Shown here piece after piece: positions 49,041 through 56,434 of a stretch of 64,000 nt of DNA (the stretch's first letter is position 1; every line of letters starts with the position of its first letter). Both the position numbers and the translations under genes were made by a program. The DNA comes from Phycisphaerales bacterium UBA7800 (lineage in GTDB: Bacteria > Planctomycetota > Phycisphaerae > Phycisphaerales > Phycisphaeraceae). The stretch covers positions 43,049 to 107,048 of the forward strand of contig DLCK01000020.1 in the NCBI GenBank assembly GCA_002480565.1, written 5' to 3'. Under the pieces are notes generated by a model. It saw nothing but the letters and a program-made list of their open reading frames with translations. It was not told where the DNA came from and ran no database searches.

Positions 49041-50075
49041 TTACACCACTGCATCCTGAGCACCGCCACGACCGGAGATGATGATGTCGCCTGAATCTTC
49101 CAGACGGCGAACAATGTCGACGATGCGCTGCTGAGCGGACTCGACGTCGGACACACGGACGGGGCCCATGTATTCCATATCTTCCTGAATAAGCTGAGCA
49201 GCACGTTCGGACATGTTCGTGAAAATCTTGTCCTTGAGGTCTTCGCTGGCGGTCTTGAGTGCCAAAGCCAACTCTTCGTTGTCGACTTCCTTGAGCACCG
49301 ATTGGATGCCCTTGTCGTCGACAAGGTTGATGTCTTCGAAGACGAACATCAGGCGGCGAATCTGTTCCACAAGATCCGGGTCGTCGGACTCGAGACCTTC
49401 CATGATTGCTTTTTCTGTCGAGCGGTCGACAAGGTTGAGCATTTCCGCCACGGTTTCCACACCACCGATTTGTTCGAATGTCTGACCGAGCATGTTGGAC
49501 AGTCGTGCTTCGAGTCCTGCTTCGACTTCGTGAATCACTTCAGGGTTGGTCTGATCCATATTGGCCACACGTTTGACGACTTCCAATTGCTTGGGACCGG
49601 CCAAACCTGCAAGAATTTCTGAAGCTTTATGGAACGGCAAGTGCGAAATAATCAGCGCGATGGTCTGCGGATGTTCATCCTGAATAAACGTCAGCAGGTT
49701 GGTTGACTCTGCTTTTTGCAGAAAGCTAAATGGCGTCTTACGAACCTGCGTGGAAATCTGTTGGAGAATTTTGTCAGCATCGCCGGGGTTCATACTTTGC
49801 ATCAGCAAAATCTTGGCGTAGTCCAGGCCACCTTCGGAAGCCCAGCGTTGCGCCAGAGCCATATCGTAAAACTCGGAGATGACTTTATCACGGGTTTCCT
49901 GGCCGATGTTACCCATACTGGCCACTTCACGGGTGACGTTTTCAACCGACTTGGCTTCCATTTGTTTAAGCAACATGGTCGCTGCGTCTTCATCGAGTGC
50001 CAGCAGTAATATTGCAGCTCTCTTAAGACCACTGAGTTCTTCATATGGCCCAGCATCTATGCCGTTTTTACTCAT
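49041..50075 (-). CDS. fliG: Flagellar motor switch protein FliG
   Basis: A protein of 344 residues with N, middle and C domains. It contains Glu-His-Pro-Gln-Thr-Ile-Ala-Leu-Ile in the middle domain and, near the end, the torque-helix charges (Asn-Glu-Glu-Leu-Ala-Leu-Ala-Leu-Lys and Asn-Met-Ser-Glu-Arg-Ala). It couples stator to rotor. It follows fliF by 59 bases, where a variant REP-like palindrome lies. Confidence 0.97.
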   Translation of the reverse strand: MSKNGIDAGPYEELSGLKRAAILLLALDEDAATMLLKQMEAKSVENVTREVASMGNIGQETRDKVISEFYDMALAQRWASEGGLDYAKILLMQSMNPGDADKILQQISTQVRKTPFSFLQKAESTNLLTFIQDEHPQTIALIISHLPFHKASEILAGLAGPKQLEVVKRVANMDQTNPEVIHEVEAGLEARLSNMLGQTFEQIGGVETVAEMLNLVDRSTEKAIMEGLESDDPDLVEQIRRLMFVFEDINLVDDKGIQSVLKEVDNEELALALKTASEDLKDKIFTNMSERAAQLIQEDMEYMGPVRVSDVESAQQRIVDIVRRLEDSGDIIISGRGGAQDAVV

Positions 50076-50092
50076 GACTGACTCTCATTCAT

Positions 50093-50113
50093 CAGCGACA
50101 GGTGCTGTCGCAA
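50093..50113. repeat. Variant REP-like palindrome between fliF and fliG
   Basis: CAGCGACAGGTGCTGTCGCA resembles the 25-nt unit at 5113 and 16954, keeping the outer CAGCGACA and TGTCGCA. Directly after it is GATCAC-ATACAC-GTGATC (50119-50136). Confidence 0.6.
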
Positions 50114-50134
50114 CTCACGATCACATACACGTGA

Positions 50135-51772
50135 TCAATCATCCGATTCCACCCAACGGTTAAACAGTGCTGCAGCTTCAGATGGATTGGCTCGAACCAT
50201 TTCACTGATCTGTTCGGCGAGTTTGCGCATCTGGATTTCGCCTTCGTCGACTTCAACACCTTCCATGCCGGTTTCAGCTTCTTCAACCTCACCGAGCAGG
50301 TCATCCTCAGAGGGCAACTGTGGTGGTACACCAGCAAGCTCTTCGACGGAGGGCAGATTGGGCTGACGCAGCGCCTTGCGAACCATGCCAAACATCAGCA
50401 AGATCGCCAGCAAAGTCAACCCACTGAGTACCGAAGGTTGGAACCATGGCTTTTTCATCAGTGCCGCGAAGCCAGTGAGTTCCTTACCCGCATCACGGAA
50501 GGCCAGCAGCGATTCAGGATCGGGAATCATATGTGCTTTGACAACGCCTTTATCAGCTGCTGAAATCAACGGCGAAACCTGATCTTCAATGCGTGGCAAT
50601 TCCTTGGTGACTTCTGCCTGAATTTCGTCTTCGGTCGGCTCGGCATCCCCTGCTGCGACACCTCGCATTTTGATACGGCCCACAAAGTAGGTTCGTGGGA
50701 TGTTAACGGTGACGGAGACTTGGGTGACGTTCTGACCGACGGTATGTGAAGTGGAGCGTTCAACCATCACAGGCCCGCCGAAATCACTGCGTGCTTTTGC
50801 GATGGTTTCGTTGGTCCCCTGCTGACGCGCACCGGCAATGCTCAATCCGGTATTGGGACGAACGCCTGGTTCACCGCGATCAGAGACGGTCTTGCGTTCG
50901 ATGTCTTCGGACTCCTGGCTGGTGAGTCGTTCGGATTTTTCGTAAGCGAATGTTTCGGTATCCTTGCGGAGCATCGGGTTATTACGAACATTCACCGCGA
51001 CGCGGACGCCGGGGATATAGCCCAAAGCTTCAATGATCTTGGTTCGGTAATGATTTTCCTGCGCCTTGAGGAATTCAAAGGTTTCTGAGGGAGCGACTTC
51101 ACCATCATCAATGCCGGTGAACTGTCTGCCGAAGTTCGCATCAATGACTGTCACTTCAGCGGGTTCCATCTCAGCAATCGCACCGGCAACGAGTCCGGCA
51201 ATCGCCTGGGCCATTTGCTTATCCAATGGCTTACGACGCTGCATCATCACATTAACGGAAGCTGTCGGTTTGACGTAGGTGGTCCCGAAACCGATTTCAT
51301 CAGGCTTGGCAATGAAGACGTCAGCATGCTCGATGCCTTTCATTTTGGAGACGATGGTAGAGAGTGTTTTGCGAAGCGCAAGCATGTAAGCCTGACGATT
51401 CTGCTCGTTACTCATCCAGGGAGAGTGATTCTTGATCAGTTCATCAAAGGCGATGGAGGTGTCTTCGGTGAGCAGGTCGCTGGTCTGGAGAATGGAGATG
51501 GCTTCAAAGCGTTTGGTGGAAGGGACGTAAATCTGGCCTGACCTGGCGGTGACATCAATATCTTCAGCCTTGAGGCGCGCGACAACTTCGGCCTGATTCT
51601 TACCTGCAAACGAGGTGATAGGAACCAGATCCGTACTGGGGACATATGCCAGGATAAGCAGCCCCGACAACCCAAGGCAGACAATCAGCGCAAGCATCAA
51701 CCATTTCTGACTGGGGGTCAGTTGATCGAATAACGCGCGGGCTTGCAGCCAGTGCCGTCTAAGGAATTCCAT
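50135..51772 (-). CDS. fliF: Flagellar MS-ring protein FliF
   Basis: A protein of 545 residues. Membrane helices lie near residues 25-45 and 445-465. The ring-building domain begins Phe-Ala-Gly-Lys-Asn-Gln-Ala-Glu-Val-Val-Ala-Arg-Leu, and later Val-Ala-Val-Asn-Val-Arg-Asn-Asn-Pro and Val-Ser-Val-Thr-Val-Asn-Ile-Pro-Arg appear. The C-terminal acidic segment binds FliG. It forms the base on which the flagellum is assembled. Confidence 0.97.
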   Translation of the reverse strand: MEFLRRHWLQARALFDQLTPSQKWLMLALIVCLGLSGLLILAYVPSTDLVPITSFAGKNQAEVVARLKAEDIDVTARSGQIYVPSTKRFEAISILQTSDLLTEDTSIAFDELIKNHSPWMSNEQNRQAYMLALRKTLSTIVSKMKGIEHADVFIAKPDEIGFGTTYVKPTASVNVMMQRRKPLDKQMAQAIAGLVAGAIAEMEPAEVTVIDANFGRQFTGIDDGEVAPSETFEFLKAQENHYRTKIIEALGYIPGVRVAVNVRNNPMLRKDTETFAYEKSERLTSQESEDIERKTVSDRGEPGVRPNTGLSIAGARQQGTNETIAKARSDFGGPVMVERSTSHTVGQNVTQVSVTVNIPRTYFVGRIKMRGVAAGDAEPTEDEIQAEVTKELPRIEDQVSPLISAADKGVVKAHMIPDPESLLAFRDAGKELTGFAALMKKPWFQPSVLSGLTLLAILLMFGMVRKALRQPNLPSVEELAGVPPQLPSEDDLLGEVEEAETGMEGVEVDEGEIQMRKLAEQISEMVRANPSEAAALFNRWVESDD

Positions 51773-51862
51773 TGTCGGCCTCCATGCCGTCGGGTGAGAT
51801 CACGTCTCCGACTGTGAATCTCGAGTCATCGCCTCCTGCGATACCATGTTATCGGTCGTGGG

Positions 51863-51887
51863 TCATGAAAATCTCCAATTTTCATGA
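51863..51887. promoter_or_regulatory. Perfect hairpin in the fliE-fliF gap
   Basis: TCATGAAAAT, loop CTCCA, ATTTTCATGA: ten perfect pairs, about 90 bases upstream of fliF. It directly abuts the CTAATCCC repeat. It could attenuate, process or stabilise the transcript. Confidence 0.45.
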
Positions 51888-52068
51888 CAAGGATTAGTGA
51901 TTAGGGAGTAGGGATTAGGGTTGAACTTCAATCCTTGCAGTGAACAGGAAAGTTTCGTTGAATCTGCTGATTACCTGAGCAATCTTTTCTTGCGTTCAAC
52001 GCTGGATTATTCAAAGCTCGATGCCTTGTCCTAATCCCTATTCCCGAATCACTAATCCCTATCTCATC
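51886..52068. repeat. CTAATCCC-type inverted repeat between fliE and fliF
   Basis: The left arm at 51886-51924 (GACAAGGATTAGTGATTAGG...) pairs well with the right arm at 52025-52068 (CCTTGTCCTAATCCCTATTC...). The interior is about 100 bases. Together with the hairpin at 51863 it fills the 294-base gap; no gene is seen there. Confidence 0.82.
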
Positions 52069-52378
52069 ACACGCGCATCTGTTTGATTTCCTCGTACGCG
52101 TCGACCATCTTGTTGCGCACCTGCAGTAACATCTGGAACGCCAGGTCAGACTTCTGTTTGGCCATCATCACTTGATCGACGTCATCCCGACGTCCTGTGA
52201 CCAAGTCTTCGATGGCCATCTCCGCATCCTGCTGGAGACGATTGACCTGTTCGATGTTCTGCATGAGCACATCTTTGAAACTGGGCCCATCCTGTTGCCC
52301 AGGTGTTTTGGGTGTACCAGGCAGCCCGCCGGCTCCGCCGACGTTGCTATTGCCAATTAACCCTAAGGGATCACTCAT
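52067..52378 (-). CDS. fliE: Flagellar hook-basal body protein FliE
   Basis: A protein of 103 residues. The C-terminal half is the FliE domain: Phe-Lys-Asp-Val-Leu, Val-Thr-Gly-Arg-Arg-Asp-Asp-Val-Asp-Gln-Val-Met and Lys-Met-Val-Asp-Ala-Tyr-Glu-Glu-Ile-Lys-Gln-Met. It joins the MS ring to the rod. It follows flgC by 24 bases. Confidence 0.95.
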   Translation of the reverse strand: MSDPLGLIGNSNVGGAGGLPGTPKTPGQQDGPSFKDVLMQNIEQVNRLQQDAEMAIEDLVTGRRDDVDQVMMAKQKSDLAFQMLLQVRNKMVDAYEEIKQMRV

Positions 52379-52402
52379 GGTGACACCTTCCTTCTATCAT
52401 CA

Positions 52403-52807
52403 TCAGGCCAGCAAACGCAGGCTGGACTGAATCATGGACTTGGTGGCCTCGGCGGCGGTGATGTTGGCCTCATAAGCACGTGTGGCTTCAATGGCGTTGA
52501 TCATTTCCGTCGTGGTGTCAATGTTGGGCATCTTCACATAACCGTCTTTATCAGCATAGGGATGTGTCGGGTCCAACACCTGTCGAAACGGGGCCGGGTC
52601 GAGCATGATTTCATCGACATGCACGCCGTTGGCGGAACCCATGTTTGGATCACCGGTGGCAAAAATCGGAATGCGCCGCCTAAACGGAGCATAATTGCCA
52701 TTGGCATCTTCGACGGTGTTCTTGTTGGCCAGGTTCGCAGCAATGGTTTCCATGCGCGTCCGCTGAGCAATAAGGCCGGAAGTCGAGATGTTTAATGAAC
52801 CAAACAT
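52403..52807 (-). CDS. flgC: Proximal rod protein FlgC
   Basis: A protein of 134 residues. It starts Met-Phe-Gly-Ser-Leu-Asn-Ile-Ser-Thr-Ser-Gly-Leu, with the rod motif Ile-Ala-Ala-Asn-Leu-Ala-Asn-Lys-Asn-Thr. The C-terminal Tyr-Val-Lys-Met-Pro-Asn-Ile-Asp is diagnostic. It is part of the rod with FlgB, FlgF and FlgG. Confidence 0.97.
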   Translation of the reverse strand: MFGSLNISTSGLIAQRTRMETIAANLANKNTVEDANGNYAPFRRRIPIFATGDPNMGSANGVHVDEIMLDPAPFRQVLDPTHPYADKDGYVKMPNIDTTTEMINAIEATRAYEANITAAEATKSMIQSSLRLLA

Positions 52808-52816
52808 GGTTTTTCC

Positions 52817-52920
52817 TCAGGGATTCATGAATAGGGATTGGGGATTAGGCTAACGCAGCAACAGTGTCTGCCTACTCTTTGCCTTGCACTAATCCCTAAT
52901 GGCTAATCACTATTCCCTCT
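52817..52920. repeat. CTAATCCC-type inverted repeat between flgB and flgC
   Basis: The left arm (GGGATTCATGAATAGGGATT...) pairs imperfectly with the right arm ending 52920 (...CTAATCACTATTCCCTCTG). It occupies nearly all of the 120-base gap. Confidence 0.75.
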
Positions 52921-52927
52921 GTCTTTC

Positions 52928-53371
52928 TTACATTCGTTCGCGGATGGCTGTTCTTAACAGGTCAAACTGGTTCTTGAGCAGTTCAATACCCATGTTGTGT
53001 GACAGCGTGTTTTCCGCCAGTTTTTGCATCGTGCGTTCCAGATCACGGTTATTTTGATCATGGAACAGAATGTTTTCATTGGTTTGCTCAGCGTAGGTGG
53101 TCATTCCATCTTTGCCGAAGGTTACCTGTTGTGTATTACCAACTCGCAAAGGGCCTCCGGTGGGATTGACCTGCTTGCGACGTTTATCCACTGCATCTGC
53201 CAAAGTAGCCTGAAAGTCTCCGATGGACAGATCGCGGGGCTTGAAGAACGGTGTTGAGAAGTTGGCAATATTATGCGTCAGGACTTTGTGACGCTCGGCA
53301 GTGAACTGCGTATAGCGTTCGAGCACTGGTAGTGCCCCGCCATCGAGCATGCCTTTGATAAATGTTGCCAT
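52928..53371 (-). CDS. flgB: Proximal rod protein FlgB
   Basis: A protein of 147 residues with the FlgB pattern: Leu-Thr-His-Asn-Ile-Ala-Asn-Phe-Ser-Thr-Pro near residue 36 and the C-terminal Glu-Leu-Leu-Lys-Asn-Gln-Phe-Asp-Leu-Leu-Arg. It is the first structural gene of the operon. GGAG lies nine bases before ATG 53371, and a consensus sigma-54 promoter lies 31-46 bases upstream. Confidence 0.95.
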   Translation of the reverse strand: MATFIKGMLDGGALPVLERYTQFTAERHKVLTHNIANFSTPFFKPRDLSIGDFQATLADAVDKRRKQVNPTGGPLRVGNTQQVTFGKDGMTTYAEQTNENILFHDQNNRDLERTMQKLAENTLSHNMGIELLKNQFDLLRTAIRERM

Positions 53372-53401
53372 AATTCTGACTCCAAGTCTTCACGATACAT
53401 C

Positions 53402-53417
53402 AGCAACTCTCGTGCCA
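53402..53417 (-). promoter_or_regulatory. Sigma-54 promoter of the flgB operon
   Basis: On the minus strand: TGGCACG, four bases (AGAG), TTGCT. It matches the -24/-12 consensus TGGCACG-N4-TTGCW at every fixed position. The start of transcription would fall about 20 bases before the flgB start codon. It lies 160 bases after the stop of the NtrC-type activator gene. Confidence 0.9.
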
Positions 53418-53478
53418 ATGGGTTTGTGCCTGATTTACGCCGGTTTTGCGAATTCTTGAACTGCGTTCCTTGCGTGGT

Positions 53479-53517
53479 GCGCAAATGCTGCGCTTTGGTG
53501 ATGCGCAATTACTGCGC
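53479..53517. promoter_or_regulatory. Two tandem dyads, candidate activator binding sites
   Basis: GCGCA-AATGC-TGCGC at 53479-53493 and GCGCA-ATTAC-TGCGC at 53503-53517 are exactly 24 bases apart. Flanks are also alike (CTTTGGTG after the first, CTTTGGGT after the second). They lie about 60-115 bases upstream of the sigma-54 promoter, as expected of enhancer sites for the adjacent activator. Confidence 0.75.
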
Positions 53518-53579
53518 TTTGGGTTTTCAATTCTGCCCCATGCTTCGTCAAACTCAGCATTGGGCTTGGGGAAAATGAC

Positions 53580-54974
53580 TCAGACAGTTTGAGCCACAAG
53601 GTTGTTTTCTTTCCACTTTTTGAGTTTCAAGCCCAAGGTACGGACACCGATGCCCAGCGACCTTGCGGTACGTTGACGATTGCCACGGTTATGTTCCAAG
53701 GCTTTGAGGATTTCTTCACGTTCGATTTCTTCAAGGGTCTTGGGGGCATAGGCGGATGCTTGATGGGTCTGGACGGCTTGCGTCATGACCTGCTGCTGCT
53801 GAGTGTCTGTAAGCCACGGGCGGATGACGTTGGCGGTAATGGTCAAACCCCGTGAAAGCACAATGGCTCGCTCACAGATGTTCTGCAATTCGCGGACATT
53901 ACCCGGCCACTGATATTGCATAAGCAGTTCCATGGCCTGATCGTCAAAGTGCTTCTGCTCACGACCTTCACGCATCGCAAGTGTCGTCAGAAAGTGATTG
54001 GTCAGATCAGGCACATCATCCAATCGATCACGCAATGGCGGGACATGGATTGGAAGCACGTTTAAGCGGTAGAACAAATCCTGGCGGAAAGAACCGTCAG
54101 CCACACAATCCGACAGGTCACGGTTGGTCGTGGCAATCACGCGTGAATCCACCTGCATGGTCAACGATGAACCGACACGTTCAAACTGATTTTCCTGCAA
54201 CACACGCAGGAGCTTGGCTTGAAGCTGTGGGCTGATTTCAGAAATTTCATCCAGTAGCAACGTGCCACCGTCAGAGAGTTCAAAACGACCTTTACGCATT
54301 TGCTCTGCACCGGTGAACGAACCTTTTTCATGACCAAAGAGTTCGGATTCAAGCAGGCTGCTGGAGAGTGCTGCGCAGTTGACGCAGAGCATGACTTTGT
54401 CTCGGCGTTGGGAACAGGCATGAATGGTTCTTGCCATGACTTCCTTACCGACACCTGATTCGCCGTGAACCAAGACCGTGCCGTTGGAGGCGGCGATCTG
54501 TTTGATCTGTGTTGCAAGTTTGCGCATGACCTGCGACTGGCCGATGAGCATGGGCATGACATCCGCAGGAGAAACGCCGGACTTGAGGGCAGCATTTTCC
54601 TGAATGAGTCGGCGGTGTTCAATCGCTCGTTTCATGGTCAGGACCAGTTGGTCACCTTCAAAGGGCTTTTGCACAAAGTCAAAAGCGCCTTGTTTCATGG
54701 CCGCGACCGCCACATCGACCGTGCCATAGGCAGTCATCAACACCAAGGGGAGTTGGTCGTCGACTTCCTTGAGCTTCATAAGCAGTCCAAGGCCGTCCAT
54801 CTCCGGCATCTTCAAGTCCGAGATCACGGCATCGGGACGGTGACGAGCGATCATGTTCAGTGCGGCAACACCATCACCGGCAGAAATGATCTGCATGCCG
54901 GCACGTTGAAGCGTCGCCCCGACACTATCGCGCATGATCTGTTTGTCATCGACGACGAGGACTTTACCATTCAT
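53580..54974 (-). CDS. Sigma-54-dependent response regulator, FlrC/FleR type
   Basis: A protein of 464 residues. The receiver domain has the phosphoacceptor Asp53 (Ile-Ser-Asp-Leu-Lys-Met-Pro) and Lys in Gln-Lys-Pro-Phe. The AAA+ domain has Walker A Gly-Glu-Ser-Gly-Val-Gly-Lys-Glu and the sigma-54 loop Gly-Ser-Phe-Thr-Gly-Ala (Ser in place of the common Ala). A Fis-type helix-turn-helix ends the protein. It overlaps the kinase gene by four bases and stands immediately upstream of the sigma-54 promoter of flgB, so it is the likely flagellar class activator. Confidence 0.95.
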   Translation of the reverse strand: MNGKVLVVDDKQIMRDSVGATLQRAGMQIISAGDGVAALNMIARHRPDAVISDLKMPEMDGLGLLMKLKEVDDQLPLVLMTAYGTVDVAVAAMKQGAFDFVQKPFEGDQLVLTMKRAIEHRRLIQENAALKSGVSPADVMPMLIGQSQVMRKLATQIKQIAASNGTVLVHGESGVGKEVMARTIHACSQRRDKVMLCVNCAALSSSLLESELFGHEKGSFTGAEQMRKGRFELSDGGTLLLDEISEISPQLQAKLLRVLQENQFERVGSSLTMQVDSRVIATTNRDLSDCVADGSFRQDLFYRLNVLPIHVPPLRDRLDDVPDLTNHFLTTLAMREGREQKHFDDQAMELLMQYQWPGNVRELQNICERAIVLSRGLTITANVIRPWLTDTQQQQVMTQAVQTHQASAYAPKTLEEIEREEILKALEHNRGNRQRTARSLGIGVRTLGLKLKKWKENNLVAQTV

Positions 54975-55867
54975 AAAAGAACTCCCTGGGGAACATCTGC
55001 TTGAGTATCATTGGATTGAGGTGCGGTATTTGAAACTTCAAAAGGCAGGATCAATTCAAAGACTGCACCATTGTCATTGTGAACGAGAATCGAACCGGCA
55101 TGGGCGTCAACAATGCGATGGACAATCGCAAGGCCAAGTCCGGTGCCAGTGTTTCGAGTGGTGAAAAACGGATTGAAAATTCGGTCAATATCATCGGTAT
55201 CAATGCCACTGCCGTTATCACGAATGGTGATTTTGGCGGTCTGCTCGGTTGCATCACATTCAGTGGAAACTCTCAGCGTCGCATCTTTGACGGAGGACAT
55301 GGCTTCAATGGCATTGCGGATGATGTTGGTTAAAGCACAGTGCATCAATTCATGATCGACATTAACGAATAGCTCGTCATCGACCGCCTCATCATCGACG
55401 ATGATGTTGTGTTGGAGGATGGCTGGCTTTTGCATGTCGATCGCGCGGGCAACGAGTTCGAGCACATTGCACGGCCGCACGTCCGGTTGTAATTCACGTG
55501 AGAACGTCAGCACATCGGTGACAATGCCTTCAAGACCGCGCACGGCCGAGGCAATTTTGCTTGCGATGTCCTGCTGAGGCTTCATGCGGACAAGGTCTTC
55601 CTGGAGCATGCCTGCATAGAGGTGGATCGCTGCCAGTGGATTGCGAATTTCGTGGGCGATGCCTGCTGCCATTTCCCCCAATGCTGCCAGGCGTTTGGAG
55701 CGTTGGAGTTGGGCATTGGTTGACGCCAACTCTTTGCGCAGGCGAACCACTTCACCGGAGAGCTGTTCATGCGTCTTCTGCAATCGCTCGGTAACGGTGT
55801 TGTAGGCCTGGATGATTTGAGCCAGGTCTTCAGGCGTGGGCATGTTGGACGGAGTCTGCGTGGTCAC
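54971..55867 (-). CDS. Soluble sensor histidine kinase, FlrB/AtoS-like
   Basis: A protein of 298 residues with no membrane helix. The first 60 residues are a predicted coiled coil. The HisKA box has His72 (Gly-Ile-Ala-His-Glu-Ile-Arg-Asn-Pro-Leu). The ATPase part has Asn-Ile-Ile-Arg-Asn-Ala-Ile-Glu-Ala, Asp-Asn-Gly-Ser-Gly-Ile and Gly-Thr-Gly-Leu-Gly-Leu. There is no clear PAS domain. It should phosphorylate the regulator encoded next, whose start overlaps its stop. Flagellar kinases of this kind read assembly state rather than an outside signal. Confidence 0.93.
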   Translation of the reverse strand: MTTQTPSNMPTPEDLAQIIQAYNTVTERLQKTHEQLSGEVVRLRKELASTNAQLQRSKRLAALGEMAAGIAHEIRNPLAAIHLYAGMLQEDLVRMKPQQDIASKIASAVRGLEGIVTDVLTFSRELQPDVRPCNVLELVARAIDMQKPAILQHNIIVDDEAVDDELFVNVDHELMHCALTNIIRNAIEAMSSVKDATLRVSTECDATEQTAKITIRDNGSGIDTDDIDRIFNPFFTTRNTGTGLGLAIVHRIVDAHAGSILVHNDNGAVFELILPFEVSNTAPQSNDTQADVPQGVLL

Positions 55868-55869
55868 GT

Positions 55870-56325
55870 TTAACCTTGTTTATAGGCGAATCGGGCGTAA
55901 TTGTTACCTGCAGATGCGTTGGCGGCATAGGCATTACGGGCAGTGGTGTTCTGCGTAAAAGAACCAAGCTCGGCACCCTTGGTATCACGGTCAGCGGCAA
56001 GTTGCTGGCGATCCTGCTCGTCGGCGGAAATGATGTCCGCAAGCAAGTCCTGCGTCTGGTCGATGAGTTGGTTGATCTGGTCACGTTGATCGGTTTGCAG
56101 CGAGTCTTTGAGTTGCTGCCACTGCTCACGGATCGGAGCGATTTGCTGTCCTAGCTGCGTGAGTTGTTCAACGAGAATCTTGCGAGCGCCCAGGACTCCG
56201 AGCAACTGCACGGCATCCTGCTGCTGGACCAATTCACGTTGTTTCTCACTCATCATCTTGAGCTTGGTGTAAAGCTCTTTTTGCTGGATGAGCAGTTCGA
56301 TAAAGGCTTGTGATGTGCTGGTCAT
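55870..56325 (-). CDS. FlgN-like flagellar chaperone
   Basis: A protein of 151 residues, soluble and mostly predicted helical/coiled coil. The Leu-Tyr-Thr-Lys-Leu-Lys-Met-Met-Ser-Glu-Lys-Gln-Arg-Glu-Leu-Val pattern resembles FlgN, which delivers hook-associated proteins to export. The Ala/Asn-rich tail (Ala-Tyr-Ala-Ala-Asn-Ala) is unusual. It ends two bases before the histidine kinase gene and so belongs to the regulatory operon. The functional call rests on pattern and context only. Confidence 0.65.
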   Translation of the reverse strand: MTSTSQAFIELLIQQKELYTKLKMMSEKQRELVQQQDAVQLLGVLGARKILVEQLTQLGQQIAPIREQWQQLKDSLQTDQRDQINQLIDQTQDLLADIISADEQDRQQLAADRDTKGAELGSFTQNTTARNAYAANASAGNNYARFAYKQG

Positions 56326-56369
56326 TCCTTGACCTTTCTGCCCGGCAGTCCTTGCCAGGATTCTGTGTG

Positions 56370-56399
56370 TCCCCGAGGACTAATGTCCCACGGGCTTTA
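56370..56399. repeat. Second copy of the GGACTGAAGTCC-type palindrome
   Basis: TCCCCGAGGACTAATGTCCC then ACGGGCTTTA matches 17575-17604 at 26 of 30 positions. It lies between the FlgN-like and TPR genes. Confidence 0.6.
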
Positions 56400-56434
56400 T
56401 TTCAAATACCAACGCGTGATGGTTATCTCATGCG

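Noticed and set aside
56340..56375. Possible second sigma-54 promoter before the FlgN-like gene
   Set aside because: TGGCAAG is present on the minus strand, but the -12 element TTGC is missing at the required spacing.
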